From contig NZ_KB913034.1 in NCBI RefSeq assembly GCF_000384195.1, positions 1,796,213 through 1,860,212 on the forward strand: DNA of 64,000 bases, read 5' to 3'. Below, in pieces: positions 53,949-62,945 of this stretch (within the stretch, counting starts at the first letter, position 1; each line of letters opens with the position of its first letter). The DNA is from Allobaculum stercoricanis DSM 13633. Lineage in GTDB: Bacteria > Bacillota_I > Bacilli_A > Erysipelotrichales > Erysipelotrichaceae. The notes under the pieces are model-generated. The model did no database searches. It was not told where the DNA came from and saw nothing but the letters and a program-made list of their open reading frames with translations. The translations under genes and the position numbers were made by a program.

Positions 53949-55273
53949 TATTCATTTCCTCCAATTGCGGCTTTATTAAACAAAATCGATGGACTTGTGA
54001 TGGAGCGTAATTGCCACTCTAAATCATCTCCCACTGCTTGCACATCATTGAGCAGTTCTAAAAAGTTGCCGGCAACAGTAATCAATGTTAAAGGTCGAAC
54101 TTTTTTACCCTCTTGAACGAGATAACCTTTTGCTTGTAAAGAGAAGTTGCCACTCACAAAGTCGACTCCCGCATGCATTCCTTGTAAATCAGTAATGACA
54201 ACACCGTTATCCATCTTTTTAAGTAAATCATCAAAGGATGCCTCTCCTTGTTGAATATATAAATTCATTGGAGAAACTCCTGTTGCTCCCGCGCCACTTT
54301 TAAAGCCGTTTCCTGTCGATTCGGCATTCATTTTAATTGCTGAACGAGTATTATGCAAAATTGTTTTGAAAACACCTTGATCAATGAGTGTTTTCTTATA
54401 AGTTGGGTGACCTTCGTCATCATAATTTTGCATATGAATCGCATCTAAATTTCGAGGATCATCAATCATTGTGATCTTGTCGGAGAATACTTTTTCATTC
54501 AAACGAGTCGCAATCGGGGAAATTCCTTTAAAAATCAAATCCCCACTAAACATTCCCGCAAAGCAAGACAATAAAGTCGACATCGCTTCTTTTTCGAAAA
54601 TGACTGGACAAGTTCTTGCCGTACAAGATTTAGCATTTAATGTGCTGGCGACTTTATCAATTAGTTGTTGTACAAAGCCTTCAACATCAAAACTTGCTAA
54701 ATCATAAACAGGACGAACGAGATAGCCATCTCGTAAATCTTCCCCTTCAACCATCGTAATATCCGCTACGACAGCTTGCATTTGATATCCATCTTGTACT
54801 TGAACACCCAGCGAATTGGTTAATTCACTTTCATTTCGAACACTTTCAAAACCTAATTGATTGACCATCTTGACGCGCGGATCAGCCGCCAATAAACGTT
54901 GTTCTAAATCGGCTAAAAACGCTTGAATAGCGGATGCTTCTGGTTCAATCCATACTTTATTGGAATGTTCTTCTGTTGTTTCCATGACTCCGACAAAAAT
55001 ATCTTTTTCTGAATCTGAAACATATTGTGCCGTATCACGAAGTTGCGTGAGCGTTTCGATCATTTTGTCATCATCAACTTTTTCCAGTGAAACGGAAACG
55101 ATCTTGCCTTCCACTAATGCCCGAAAAGACGTATAGAGGATTTTGGAATTCACAAACGTATCCATTTTTCCTTCAAACCAAGTCAGTTCTCGCGAAACGG
55201 TACGTGCCGTTGTGATTTCTAATCCTTCCATGCCTAAATCCAAGGCAACTTGCATCCATTTTTGTTTATTCAT
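53948..55273 (-). CDS. tldE: TldE/PmbA-family metalloprotease subunit
   Basis: A 441-residue TldE homologue lacking the HExxxH motif, as expected for the non-catalytic partner. Family segments include FKSGAGATGVSPMNLYIQQGEASFDDLLKKMDNGVVITDLQGMHAGVDFVSGNFSLQAKGYL. With TldD it forms the heterodimeric protease that trims unfolded or leader-bearing peptides. It overlaps the tldD stop by eight bases. Confidence 0.95.
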   Translation of the reverse strand: MNKQKWMQVALDLGMEGLEITTARTVSRELTWFEGKMDTFVNSKILYTSFRALVEGKIVSVSLEKVDDDKMIETLTQLRDTAQYVSDSEKDIFVGVMETTEEHSNKVWIEPEASAIQAFLADLEQRLLAADPRVKMVNQLGFESVRNESELTNSLGVQVQDGYQMQAVVADITMVEGEDLRDGYLVRPVYDLASFDVEGFVQQLIDKVASTLNAKSCTARTCPVIFEKEAMSTLLSCFAGMFSGDLIFKGISPIATRLNEKVFSDKITMIDDPRNLDAIHMQNYDDEGHPTYKKTLIDQGVFKTILHNTRSAIKMNAESTGNGFKSGAGATGVSPMNLYIQQGEASFDDLLKKMDNGVVITDLQGMHAGVDFVSGNFSLQAKGYLVQEGKKVRPLTLITVAGNFLELLNDVQAVGDDLEWQLRSITSPSILFNKAAIGGNE

Positions 55274-56660
55274 TATCCGTTCCTCCTACTGTAATCGAAG
55301 AAACACGAATAGTTGGCTGACCTATATTCGTCGGAATCGATCCAGACACTGAACCACACATGCCTTGCGCTAATGCGAGATCATCACTCACCATGTCGAT
55401 ATTTTTCAAAATTTCAGCGCCACTACCAATGAGCATTGCTCCAATAACAGGATCAGTTACTTGCCCATCTTCGATTAAATATCCTTCATTCACGCCAAAG
55501 TTAAATTCCCCAGTGTTTGGGTTCACTGAACCTCCGCCCATTGAACGGCAATATAAACCAAATTTAATATCTTTAAACATATCTTCTCGTTTATCTGTTC
55601 CTGGAAGTAAATATGTATTCGACATTCGGCTTGTTGGTTCATATTTATACGATTCACGACGAGCTGAACCTGTTGATCTTTCATTCATACGACGACCATT
55701 GAGGCGATCGACCATATATTGCGTTAATACCCCATCTTTAATTAATAGACGGCGTTGTTGTGGGTTTCCCTCATCATCCATGTTTTGGCTTCCCCATTGA
55801 CCTGGCAATGTTCCATCATCGACCGCATTGACTTTTGGGGATGCAATTTGTTGGCCTTTCTTCTCTGAGAATACAGACAGATGTTTGGCTACACCGGTTG
55901 CTTCTAAAGAGTGACCACATGCTTCATGGAAAACCACTCCGCCAAAGCCATTATCGATAATGACTGGCATTACGCCACTTGGTGCTTTTTTCGCTTTTAA
56001 TAAAACACAAGCAATACGGGCAGCTTCTTGACCAATTTTGAGTGGTTCATTTTGTCCAGAGAAATATTCTAAGCCCGCACTTGCTCCTGGACCGGTAAAT
56101 CCTGATTGGACATTATCGCCTTCTTTCGCATACGCACTAACGCCCATGCGCGTGCGAATTCGTGTGTCCGCTTTGAACAAGCCTTCTGAGTTTGCGATTT
56201 GTACATCTTGGACAATCGAGCTTAATACGGCATTGACTTTAAAAACACGTTCGTCATACTCCATCGCACCTTTTACACAATCATGCAAAAGATTGATCTT
56301 CACTGTATCGCTGGCTTGTTGTGGGTTGTCGACAATAGGAGAAATATTAGGGACCACTTCTCTTTCGTTTAAAACAACAGTAGTTCCTGTTTCTTTTTTT
56401 CCTAATGCATCTGCTAAATCATGAACAATCGCTTCTAAAGAATCCATGTCCATTTCATTTGTATATCCATAAACAGAAGAAGTTCCTTGATAAAGACGAA
56501 TTCCAGCTCCTGCCCGGACTGTTCGATTTACGTCTTCAACATTTTCGTTCACCAGTGAAAAGCGTTCACTGTGTGCTTCTTCTTCAAAAATTTCCGCAAA
56601 GTCTGCATTGGACTGCATTGCGAGTGTTAATAACATTTCAAGTTGGGTTTTCTTTAACAT
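55266..56660 (-). CDS. tldD: TldD metalloprotease
   Basis: A 464-residue zinc protease. VVFHEACGHSLEATG gives the HExxxH motif (His245, Glu246, His250), with the later third-ligand region around YCRSMGGGSVNPNTGEFNFG. It is the catalytic half of TldD/TldE and degrades unstructured peptides or processes modified peptides such as microcin precursors. MLKKTQLEML is chosen as start because GGAGGCACAAG precedes it; the open frame upstream is untranslated leader. No ribosomal-peptide precursor gene is seen nearby. Confidence 0.96.
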   Translation of the reverse strand: MLKKTQLEMLLTLAMQSNADFAEIFEEEAHSERFSLVNENVEDVNRTVRAGAGIRLYQGTSSVYGYTNEMDMDSLEAIVHDLADALGKKETGTTVVLNEREVVPNISPIVDNPQQASDTVKINLLHDCVKGAMEYDERVFKVNAVLSSIVQDVQIANSEGLFKADTRIRTRMGVSAYAKEGDNVQSGFTGPGASAGLEYFSGQNEPLKIGQEAARIACVLLKAKKAPSGVMPVIIDNGFGGVVFHEACGHSLEATGVAKHLSVFSEKKGQQIASPKVNAVDDGTLPGQWGSQNMDDEGNPQQRRLLIKDGVLTQYMVDRLNGRRMNERSTGSARRESYKYEPTSRMSNTYLLPGTDKREDMFKDIKFGLYCRSMGGGSVNPNTGEFNFGVNEGYLIEDGQVTDPVIGAMLIGSGAEILKNIDMVSDDLALAQGMCGSVSGSIPTNIGQPTIRVSSITVGGTDNE

Positions 56661-56834
56661 CTTGTGCCTCCAATCTAGCTTTTTTATTATATCAAATGGC
56701 AGATTGATGCCATAGTTTAGCGTCTTGCTTATTCTTAGATCAATTTTTTGAAAAATTTTTAAAGCTAAAAAAGCGATAGGTATCGTCATTTTAAAAAATC
56801 AGCAAAATTTCTTCAAAAAAATTTAAATTTTCGC

Positions 56835-56863
56835 TTGCTTTTTTCTCCGTTTCTGAATATTAT
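56835..56863 (+). promoter_or_regulatory. Promoter of tRNA cluster 1
   Basis: TTGCTT (56835-56840), a 17-bp spacer and TATTAT (56858-56863) lie about 50 nt before tRNA-Arg. Confidence 0.6.
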
Positions 56864-56910
56864 AAACAGGCAATCGCGGCAAGGCGGTTGGCAAAGAAAA
56901 AAATTCAAAT

Positions 56911-56987
<77 letters not shown>

Positions 56988-56990
56988 TGT

Positions 56991-57067
56991 CGGGACGTAG
57001 CACAGCTTGGTAGTGCACCTGGTTTGGGACCAGGGGGTCGCAGGTTCGAATCCTGTCGTCCCGACCA
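56991..57067 (+). tRNA. tRNA-Pro(TGG)
   Basis: 77 nt. Acceptor CGGGACG/CGTCCCG, anticodon stem CCTGG/CCAGG with loop TTTGGGA (anticodon TGG), encoded CCA. Closely similar to tRNA-Pro(GGG) at 60762-60838. Confidence 0.95.
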
Positions 57068-57082
57068 TTTTTTGTTTCTTTT

Positions 57083-57159
57083 GGCTGGATAGCTTAGTTG
57101 GCTAGAGCATCCGGTTCATACCCGGAAGGTCGTGAGTTCGAGTCTCACTCCCGCCACCA
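57083..57159 (+). tRNA. tRNA-Met(CAT), elongator type, with an acceptor-stem mismatch
   Basis: 77 nt. Anticodon CAT in CCGGTTCATACCCGG, encoded CCA. The acceptor GGCTGGA/TCCCGCC has a T-C mismatch at position 4:69. The copy at 60861-60937 pairs perfectly and is otherwise identical through the body of the molecule. Confidence 0.92.
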
Positions 57160-57162
57160 TTT

Positions 57163-57239
57163 GGACCCTTAGCGCAGTTGGTCAGAGCTGCCGGCTCATA
57201 ACCGGTTGGTCGCAGGTTCGAGTCCTGCAGGGTCCACCA
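57163..57239 (+). tRNA. tRNA-Ile2(CAT), predicted lysidine-modified
   Basis: 77 nt. Acceptor GGACCCT/AGGGTCC, anticodon CAT in CCGGCTCATAACCGG, encoded CCA. The overall sequence resembles Bacillota tRNA-Ile2, whose C34 is converted to lysidine by TilS to read AUA. The Ile2 rather than Met call rests on that resemblance. Confidence 0.8.
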
Positions 57240-57253
57240 AAAGAACACAAATA

Positions 57254-57281
57254 ATCCCGGATCATCCGGGACTTTTTTTAT
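57254..57281 (+). terminator. Terminator of tRNA cluster 1
   Basis: TCCCGGAT/ATCCGGGA stem followed by T7. Confidence 0.88.
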
Positions 57282-57529
57282 TTTCTCTTTTCTATATCTA
57301 TTATTCCTGATGCAGCAGACAAAAAAACGCTTTTTGAAATTCAGATCGTCAATAAGCTAAGATTTTGATGTTCAAGGCATAGTCTTTTGAGGTAGCAGGA
57401 AGATAAAAGGAAGAAGCTGGTTGTATTTCCACTTTTTGGAGCGATAACACAACCAGCTATAAAAATTTCTGAATGTCAAGCAGACTTAACTGAATGACAT
57501 TGATCGTGATAACTTCCTTTATAATTTAG

Positions 57530-57781
57530 CTATAAGCCTAATATTAGACTTAGAATAGGCCTCTTTGTAAGTATAACCACTACAGATAAAATAATAATAA
57601 TGATATCTAGAATAATGAACGGACTAATGGATTCTTTTTTTAAAAGGACGAACGCTTCTACGGAAAAATATATAACCGATCCAATAGCTAGCACATAAGT
57701 CGAATTACTTCCCAAGAAATTTGCGCTTATCCAAAACGAAACGAACAGTATTCTTAAGAAGATTAGCCATTTCTTTTCCAT
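57530..57781 (-). CDS. Small membrane protein (83 residues), unknown
   Basis: Three hydrophobic segments (about 5-22, 26-46 and 53-80) with few charged residues predict an integral membrane protein. I recognise no family. The ribosome binding site is weak (TTGGATAA). It lies in the accessory stretch after tRNA cluster 1, just downstream of the broken small lipoprotein gene. The 290 bp between it and the tRNA terminator (57282-57529) hold no feature that I can support. Confidence 0.5.
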   Translation of the reverse strand: MEKKWLIFLRILFVSFWISANFLGSNSTYVLAIGSVIYFSVEAFVLLKKESISPFIILDIIIIILSVVVILTKRPILSLILGL

Positions 57782-57839
57782 AATTATTTATCCAACTTTC
57801 GTATAAACAGCTCTGAAACAAGTTAGTGAACGACGTGGC

Positions 57840-57984
57840 TCACACCCTAATCAATCCATTGTTTATGCTTTCCAACTCTTCAATTGAATTTATTTCCTTT
57901 AATTCTAAATTACCTGAAGAATAGCACCATATCGCTACGATCACAAAAAAACATAATACTTAGTTTTTTAGGTAAGTGCTTCAT
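57840..57984 (-). pseudogene. Small lipoprotein-like gene with a frameshift in a 7-base homopolymer
   Basis: From an ATG with good AAAGGAGCAGTT upstream the frame reads MKHLPKKLSIMFF, then goes out of frame at a T7 tract (plus-strand A7 at 57945-57951). Read one base over, it continues VIVAIWCYSSGNLELKEINS.. to a TGA at 57840. The joined product would be a signal peptide with a possible lipobox Cys and a short acidic tail. It is either a dead gene or a homopolymer phase switch; one sequence cannot tell. Confidence 0.45.
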
Positions 57985-58140
57985 AACTGCTCCTTTCTTG
58001 CTTTAATTATATATCAAGCAAAAAACTCAATCATCTATTAGATAGGACGATTTCTTTTTATTCTATTCTTTAATATTACGTTTTAGGCTTTTTTCTGTGT
58101 TTATTATAAAATTAAATTACACCAATAAAAATGGATAAAA

Positions 58141-58400
58141 TAACAAGAGAGACCCACATGCGTGGACACTTAACTTAAATTGACCCATTTTAATGGACAC
58201 TATTTAACAGTGTTCATGCTTTAGTGGCATTGTGCTGGTCTTCTTTTCTTGAGTTTCCTCGGGTGCAATTCTGATTCTGCATACAGATTGACTGCCAGGA
58301 GGTACTCACTATGAAGAAAAAATTTTCCCCAGAACAAATTCTCAACTCTCGATCACTCTGTATTTTTTTTGCTTTTATCATTCCTTTTTCTTCCAGCAAA
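58141..58400 (+). mobile_element. Probable insertion-sequence scar
   Basis: TGGACACTTAACTTAAATTGACC and a following GACCCATTTTAATGGACAC-type stretch look like IS terminal motifs. Near 58311 a start with AGGAGGT upstream opens MKKKFSPEQILNS, the way many small IS transposase OrfA proteins begin, but no transposase core follows. Nothing else is recognisable in 57985-58472. Element family not determined. Confidence 0.3.
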
Positions 58401-58472
58401 ATCTTTTTAACAAAAAGGACCAGCTGCCTAAAAACGGTATTATAGGTAATACCTGCTCTAAGGAGGAGCATT

Positions 58473-58706
58473 ATGAAAACAATTTCTTTGAAAATAACCG
58501 ACGAAGATGCAAAACTTATCCACGATTATGTAGCAATGAATAACTTAAGTCTGTCTGAATTTATTCGCGAAACGGTCTTAGATCGAATTGAAGACGAATT
58601 GGAAATATCCGAAACTTTTGCCACGGAATTGTTGCAGGCCAAAGAAGAAAGCATAAACGGAAAATCATATACTCTTGAAGAAGTTCGCACGGAGCTGGGA
58701 ATTTAA
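58473..58706 (+). CDS. relB: RelB-family antitoxin
   Basis: A 77-residue antitoxin of the RelB/DUF6290 type. An N-terminal ribbon-helix-helix (MKTISLKITDEDAKLIHDYV..NLSLSEFIRETVLDRIED) binds DNA, and an acidic C-terminal helix (SYTLEEVRTELG) would wrap the toxin. AAGGAGGAGC lies upstream of the ATG. The gene is intact, but the toxin gene that follows is broken, so it is now an orphan antitoxin that might still neutralise related toxins. Confidence 0.85.
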   Translation: MKTISLKITDEDAKLIHDYVAMNNLSLSEFIRETVLDRIEDELEISETFATELLQAKEESINGKSYTLEEVRTELGI

Positions 58707-58978
58707 TATTTCAAATTAAACTGTCGCATCAAGCAATAAGAAATCTCGAAAAGATGGATAAAATCAGTTCAAAATTGATCATCCATCGGATCAAAAAGAA
58801 CCTAGTTAATTGTATAGATCCAAGAATACATGGCAAAACGTTGAGTGGTAATCTTAAAGGATTTTAGAGGTATCGCACTGGAGATTATCGACTATTTGTC
58901 GACATTCAAAACGATGTATTCATAGTCGAAACAATTAAACCCGCCCACCAAAAAGACATTTATCAACAAATCCCCTAA
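58706..58978 (+). pseudogene. relE: RelE-type toxin, inactivated
   Basis: In one frame this reads FQIKLSHQAIRNLEKMDK..., LSGNLKGF, a TAG, then RYRTGDYRLFVDIQ...IKPAHQKDIY. This is a typical RelE mRNA interferase of about 90 residues. The TAG stands where the family has Trp (GFWRYR), a one-base change from TGG. The start also appears lost: the ATG that would overlap the relB stop as TAATG is ATA here. Two independent lesions mean the toxin is dead. Confidence 0.82.
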
Positions 58979-59184
58979 AAGCAATCTACAAACGATTGCC
59001 ACCCAGACAATATTAATTCTGTAGAGGATGAAGAGGCAGTTTTCCACTAAAGATTAAAACCTTTCCAAGATACATGCATACAAATATATACGAATGTAAT
59101 CAACGAACAACTAGAGTCGCTTGGATCAGTCTTCCATTTTAAAGATTACTAGTCGTACAAGTTGTTCAAAGAAAGGCACTTTTT

Positions 59185-59835
59185 ATGAAAACGCCTCCTC
59201 AATACATCAAAAACCTAAAAAACAAAATTATCACAGAAGAAATGTTAATCAACTGCCTATACAGTTCAAACAAAAGAGCAAAGAACCATCGTGACAAGGC
59301 CAGTGAGTACAGAGACTATTTTAGAAGCAACCGTTTTGCGTACGATAAATACAGCAACATAGAAAAATTCAATTTAAAGAAAGAAGAATACTATCGCCAA
59401 AAAGATGTTCTCTTGTCCATCATCCAGCCTACCTGCATACACAAAGAACATTTTGGATACGAAAAACGCCGTATTTATGATTTCGAATCTAACTATCATA
59501 AAAAGAAGAAGAAATTCATTTGGGAAAATTGTTTTTTCGACGAAAAAGAGAAAAAAGAAGTATAGTTTGGCGATATCTTGGATTACAGCAAACCAATTTA
59601 TCATTACTACTTATTCTATGACTTAAACGGCACAAAAACTTTCCATTCTCCAATCAACGAATCCGAAATCGAAGACTATGATTTAGACATTGTTGATATT
59701 GATCTCAATCAAACAGAAGGACACGAAATCGACAAGTTAATTTCCAATCAGTTTGTTAAAAAATTTATTTCGCCGATCAAATCTGGAGAGTACACCTACA
59801 TTCCAGGAAAACAGATCGAGCAATCCAACGAATAA
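59185..59835 (+). pseudogene. Hypothetical gene interrupted by an amber codon
   Basis: Two open stretches lie in the same frame with a single TAG (59563-59565) between them. The first has 126 residues, basic and Tyr-rich, with a C-terminal WENCFFDEKEKKEV. The second continues FGDILDYSKPIYHYYLFYDL...QSNE. Joined, they give about 216 residues, and I believe this is one gene split by a stop. I recognise no function. The start has AAAGG upstream and is intact. The second part could be expressed from a TTG at 59578 but lacks a good binding site. Confidence 0.55.
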
Positions 59836-59900
59836 AGGCGAACCAATAACATAAAGATTCTTGATTTTTATTGAAATTCGATCTAGCATTTTTTAAACAG

Positions 59901-59959
59901 AGCATATATGACATCTTAGGGAAATTGGAACTCTATAGAATTCATATATGCTTTTTTTC
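59901..59959 (+). terminator. Probable terminator of the interrupted hypothetical gene
   Basis: AGCATATATG/CATATATGCT perfect 10-bp stem with a long loop that itself holds a GAA.TCTATAGA.TTC palindrome, followed by T7. The rest of 59960-60256 shows no gene. Confidence 0.5.
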
Positions 59960-60256
59960 ATTTTTATAAAACGTTTTGCTTTCCTGATAATTTTTTCGTC
60001 AATTACCAAGCATCTAAAGGTAATGAACCTGTAACCGCCCAGTCGTACTAACAGCTTGGATTCCCAACTTTTAATCCTAATAAGTACCGCCATTTAAAGA
60101 AAAAAGGTCTTTGGGTCTGATAGACATTTCGCTTATGGTATTGGAGAGACATCACCTGCCACTATACAAAAATAAATAAAATCATAAAGATAGAAGATCG
60201 GTCACTCTCCCCCTCTAAAGAAAGTGGAATTCCGCACCCTCCAACTGGATTTATAC

Positions 60257-60297
60257 AAAAAAAAGACGAAGTAGCAACTAGGTTAACTACTTCGTCA
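60257..60297 (-). terminator. Terminator of the fMet-Phe tRNA pair
   Basis: GACGAAGTAG/CTACTTCGTC perfect stem with T8 on the minus strand, just downstream of tRNA-Phe. Confidence 0.88.
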
Positions 60298-60308
60298 TTA
60301 TTTACCAA

Positions 60309-60384
60309 TGGTGGTCTCTGTCGGAATCGAACCAACGACACAAGGATTTTCAGTCCTTTGCTCTACCTACTGAGCTAAGAGACC
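60309..60384 (-). tRNA. tRNA-Phe(GAA)
   Basis: 76 nt on the minus strand. Acceptor GGTCTCT/AGAGACC, anticodon stem AAGGA/TCCTT with loop CTGAAAA (anticodon GAA), encoded CCA. Directly follows tRNA-fMet. Confidence 0.94.
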
Positions 60385-60385
60385 A

Positions 60386-60462
<77 letters not shown>

Positions 60463-60704
60463 ATGTTCTTGTTTATATTAACAGATCCTTTGAACAAGTG
60501 CAAGTGTTAATTTCACTTTTTTTCATCAGCCCGTTTATCGATGAATTGTTCTTGGAACTTGCCTCGTTATAATAACAAATCTTTGCAGAATGTCAAACAT
60601 TGATTTTATTTTTCTTTCACCCTTTTTTAACATCCCTAAGACCAGGGTTTTGATTCTATTTTTATGTCGTTCATCCCTTCAAGAAAATTGTTTTTATTTT
60701 TGTA

Positions 60705-60732
60705 TTGTTTTTTTGAAAGTGTTTGTTATAAT
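60705..60732 (+). promoter_or_regulatory. Promoter of tRNA cluster 2
   Basis: TTGTTT (60705-60710), 16-bp spacer, TATAAT (60727-60732), about 30 nt before tRNA-Pro(GGG). Confidence 0.65.
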
Positions 60733-60761
60733 CTTTCATGCATTAGGAACAAATTGCACAT

Positions 60762-60838
60762 CGGGATGTAGCACAGCTTGGTAGTGCACTTGCATGGGGT
60801 GCAAGGGGTCGCAGGTTCAAATCCTGTCATCCCGACCA
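60762..60838 (+). tRNA. tRNA-Pro(GGG)
   Basis: 77 nt. Acceptor CGGGATG/CATCCCG, anticodon stem CTTGC/GCAAG with loop ATGGGGT (anticodon GGG; A32/T38 as in E. coli proL), encoded CCA. It has the same backbone as tRNA-Pro(TGG) in cluster 1. Confidence 0.93.
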
Positions 60839-60860
60839 TTTCAATCTTTCTAATATATTT

Positions 60861-60937
60861 GGCTAGGTAGCTTAGTTGGCTAGAGCATCCGGTTCATACC
60901 CGGAAGGTCGTGAGTTCGAGTCTCACCCTAGCCACCA
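60861..60937 (+). tRNA. tRNA-Met(CAT), elongator type
   Basis: 77 nt. Acceptor GGCTAGG/CCTAGCC pairs perfectly, anticodon CAT, encoded CCA. The central 58 nt are identical to the tRNA-Met in cluster 1. Confidence 0.95.
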
Positions 60938-60942
60938 AATAT

Positions 60943-61033
60943 GGAGAAGTACCCAAGTGGTTGAAGGGTCCGGTCTTGAAAACCGGTAGGTCGTGCAAGC
61001 GGCGCCAGGGTTCGAATCCCTGCTTCTCCGCCA
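60943..61033 (+). tRNA. tRNA-Ser(TGA)
   Basis: 91 nt with a long variable arm. Acceptor GGAGAAG/CTTCTCC, anticodon TGA in CCGGTCTTGAAAACCGG, discriminator G, encoded CCA. Last gene of cluster 2. Confidence 0.95.
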
Positions 61034-61045
61034 CTATAAAGATCC

Positions 61046-61081
61046 ACGTCATGATCATCGATCATGGCGTTTTTCTTTTAT
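61046..61081 (+). terminator. Terminator of tRNA cluster 2
   Basis: ACGTCATGAT/ATCATGGCGT stem (one G-U pair) followed by T5. Confidence 0.8.
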
Positions 61082-61294
61082 TCTCTTTTTTGCTTTTCAC
61101 CTTATTCATGCAAAATCCACCTTTATATTCACCATTAAACAAACACATTCCGTTCAATTCGATGATTGTGCCTTTTTTAGCCTTTTCCCCTTCATTTCTT
61201 CTCTAATTCAAACCCAAACAAGACTATTCGTTTTCGCGCGTAAAAAGGCGTAATTTGCACGTTATTTCAATCGCATGATTTATTGTCACCAAAT

Positions 61295-61344
61295 TAAAAA
61301 AGCCCTTGAATCACCATTTGTTTTTCAAACAGTTCTCCAAGGGA
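61295..61344 (-). terminator. Terminator of the second MATE gene
   Basis: CCCTTG/CAAGGGC stem with inner CTGTTT/AAACAAAT pairing, followed by T6 on the minus strand, 13 nt after the stop. The stretch 61082-61294 otherwise shows no gene. Confidence 0.7.
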
Positions 61345-61356
61345 TTAAATCTAGTT

Positions 61357-62724
61357 TTAGGCTTTTGTTTTATCTGGTAAGTTGTTTTGAAGCTTTCTCC
61401 AATGCACAAGCGCATAAGCAAGTCCTGCCCCTTCCGCAACGAGATAAGCCCACCAACATTGTTGAATGCCAAACGTCATCGCAAATACCCAGACTAAAGG
61501 TAATAACAAGATAATTTGGCGAATCAAAGTGATGACTAAAGAATCTTTGGGTTTTCCTGCTGCTTGATAAGCTGCACAAAGCACCATCGTGATCGCCGCA
61601 AAAATCATACTTAAGCTCACAATTCGTAACGCTGGCGTCGCAATCGCAAGCATGTTTGCATCGTGACCAAACAAAGTCAAAAATTGCGAAGCGAACAATT
61701 CAAATAAAACTGTTCCACATGCTGCCACTACTGTCGCAATGAGTAACGAAAAGCGAATTCCATCCAATACACGTTGTTTATTAGCTGCACCATAGTTATA
61801 TGCCGTAATCGGGATTAGTGCGTTGGTGATACCAGAAACGATCATATAGACAATCTGCTGCAGTTTAGAAACGACATTGAATGCCGAAATAGCGACTTCA
61901 CTAAAAACACCCAATACGGCATTCATCGCTAAAGACATAAAGCTCATAATCGACTGCATCAAAATTGCCGGAATTCCTACTTGATAAATTTCTTTGATTA
62001 AGTGGGGCGACAATTTAAATTGTGTCGGGTGAATGTCGAAAATATGAATTTTCTTTTGCACAATCCAGATGCCCGTGAGCATTGCGATAACTTGTCCGGT
62101 TACTGTTGCAACCGCTGCACCTAAAATCCCCATCGCTGGAAAGCCAAACCAACCATAAATGAAGATCGGATCAAGAATAATATTTATCAAAGCCCCAACA
62201 CCTTGCATGATCATATTACCCATTGCATCGCCCGCTGCTTGTAAAATTCGCTCATATGTGATTTGGATAAAGACGCACGTGCACATTAGTGTACAAACGC
62301 GCAAATAAATCACTCCTTGAGCAATAACTTGGGCCGATTGTGTAAATAAGCCCATAAACCATTCCGAGCCAAACCAGCCAAGCAAAGCGAACACAAGTCC
62401 ATTCACAATAGATAAAAACAAGCCATGTAAAACAATTTGGTCTGCTTTTTGTTTTTGTTTTGCACCTAAGCTTCGCGAAAGTACCGTATTAAAGCCTGCT
62501 GCCGTTCCGACCGCAAATGCAACGATAATCGTTTGAATTGGATAACAAAGTGATACCGCAAGTAATGCTTGGTCGGAGTAGTTGGCTACAAAGACACTAT
62601 CCACAAAGTTATATAGCGCCTGAATTAACATTGAAATCGCAATCGGAATCGACATCGATAATACCAATTGGCGAATGGGCATTGATTCCATTTTATTGCC
62701 CGTCATTTGTTTTGTTTGTTCCAT
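61357..62724 (-). CDS. MATE-family exporter (second copy)
   Basis: A 455-residue, 12-helix MATE transporter: MPIRQLVLSMSIPIAISMLIQALYNFVDSVFVANYSDQALLAVSL at the start, NMIMQGVGALINIILDPIFIYGWFGFPAMGILGAAVATVTGQ in the middle and SGITNALIPITAYNYGAANKQRVLDGI opening the second half. It is only distantly similar to the one at 47674-49065. Expected to export drugs or metabolites by cation antiport; substrate unknown. MEQTKQM is chosen as start (AAGGGAGATAGA upstream). Confidence 0.94.
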   Translation of the reverse strand: MEQTKQMTGNKMESMPIRQLVLSMSIPIAISMLIQALYNFVDSVFVANYSDQALLAVSLCYPIQTIIVAFAVGTAAGFNTVLSRSLGAKQKQKADQIVLHGLFLSIVNGLVFALLGWFGSEWFMGLFTQSAQVIAQGVIYLRVCTLMCTCVFIQITYERILQAAGDAMGNMIMQGVGALINIILDPIFIYGWFGFPAMGILGAAVATVTGQVIAMLTGIWIVQKKIHIFDIHPTQFKLSPHLIKEIYQVGIPAILMQSIMSFMSLAMNAVLGVFSEVAISAFNVVSKLQQIVYMIVSGITNALIPITAYNYGAANKQRVLDGIRFSLLIATVVAACGTVLFELFASQFLTLFGHDANMLAIATPALRIVSLSMIFAAITMVLCAAYQAAGKPKDSLVITLIRQIILLLPLVWVFAMTFGIQQCWWAYLVAEGAGLAYALVHWRKLQNNLPDKTKA

Positions 62725-62903
62725 TCTATCTCCCTTCGTCACTTCTTCTTCGAGAATCTCCTACGCTTTAACGAAGAGTCATGAATTTTTTCAGCTCAAT
62801 CCACCCAAATTTTTCTGATCGGATTGAGGCCTCGTTCGATTTTATCGCTTTAATTTGAAGAGTCAACCGATTTTACAGAAGCTTCAAAAAGCGAATTCCC
62901 CAT

Positions 62904-62939
62904 AAAAAAATGTCACACCAAAAAGTAATGTGACATTTT
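62904..62939 (-). terminator. Terminator of the second HAD hydrolase gene
   Basis: AAAATGTCACA/TGTGACATTTT perfect stem with an 11-nt loop and T7 on the minus strand. Confidence 0.88.
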
Positions 62940-62945
62940 CTTATC

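Noticed and set aside
56661-56789. N-terminal extension of TldD
   Set aside because: A good ribosome site lies directly before the internal ATG, the family starts there, and the extension is AT-rich leader sequence.
58706-59835. Amber-codon reassignment (TAG read as an amino acid)
   Set aside because: Several clear genes, including IS and housekeeping genes, end at TAG in the window, and the relE stop is explained by a TGG to TAG change.
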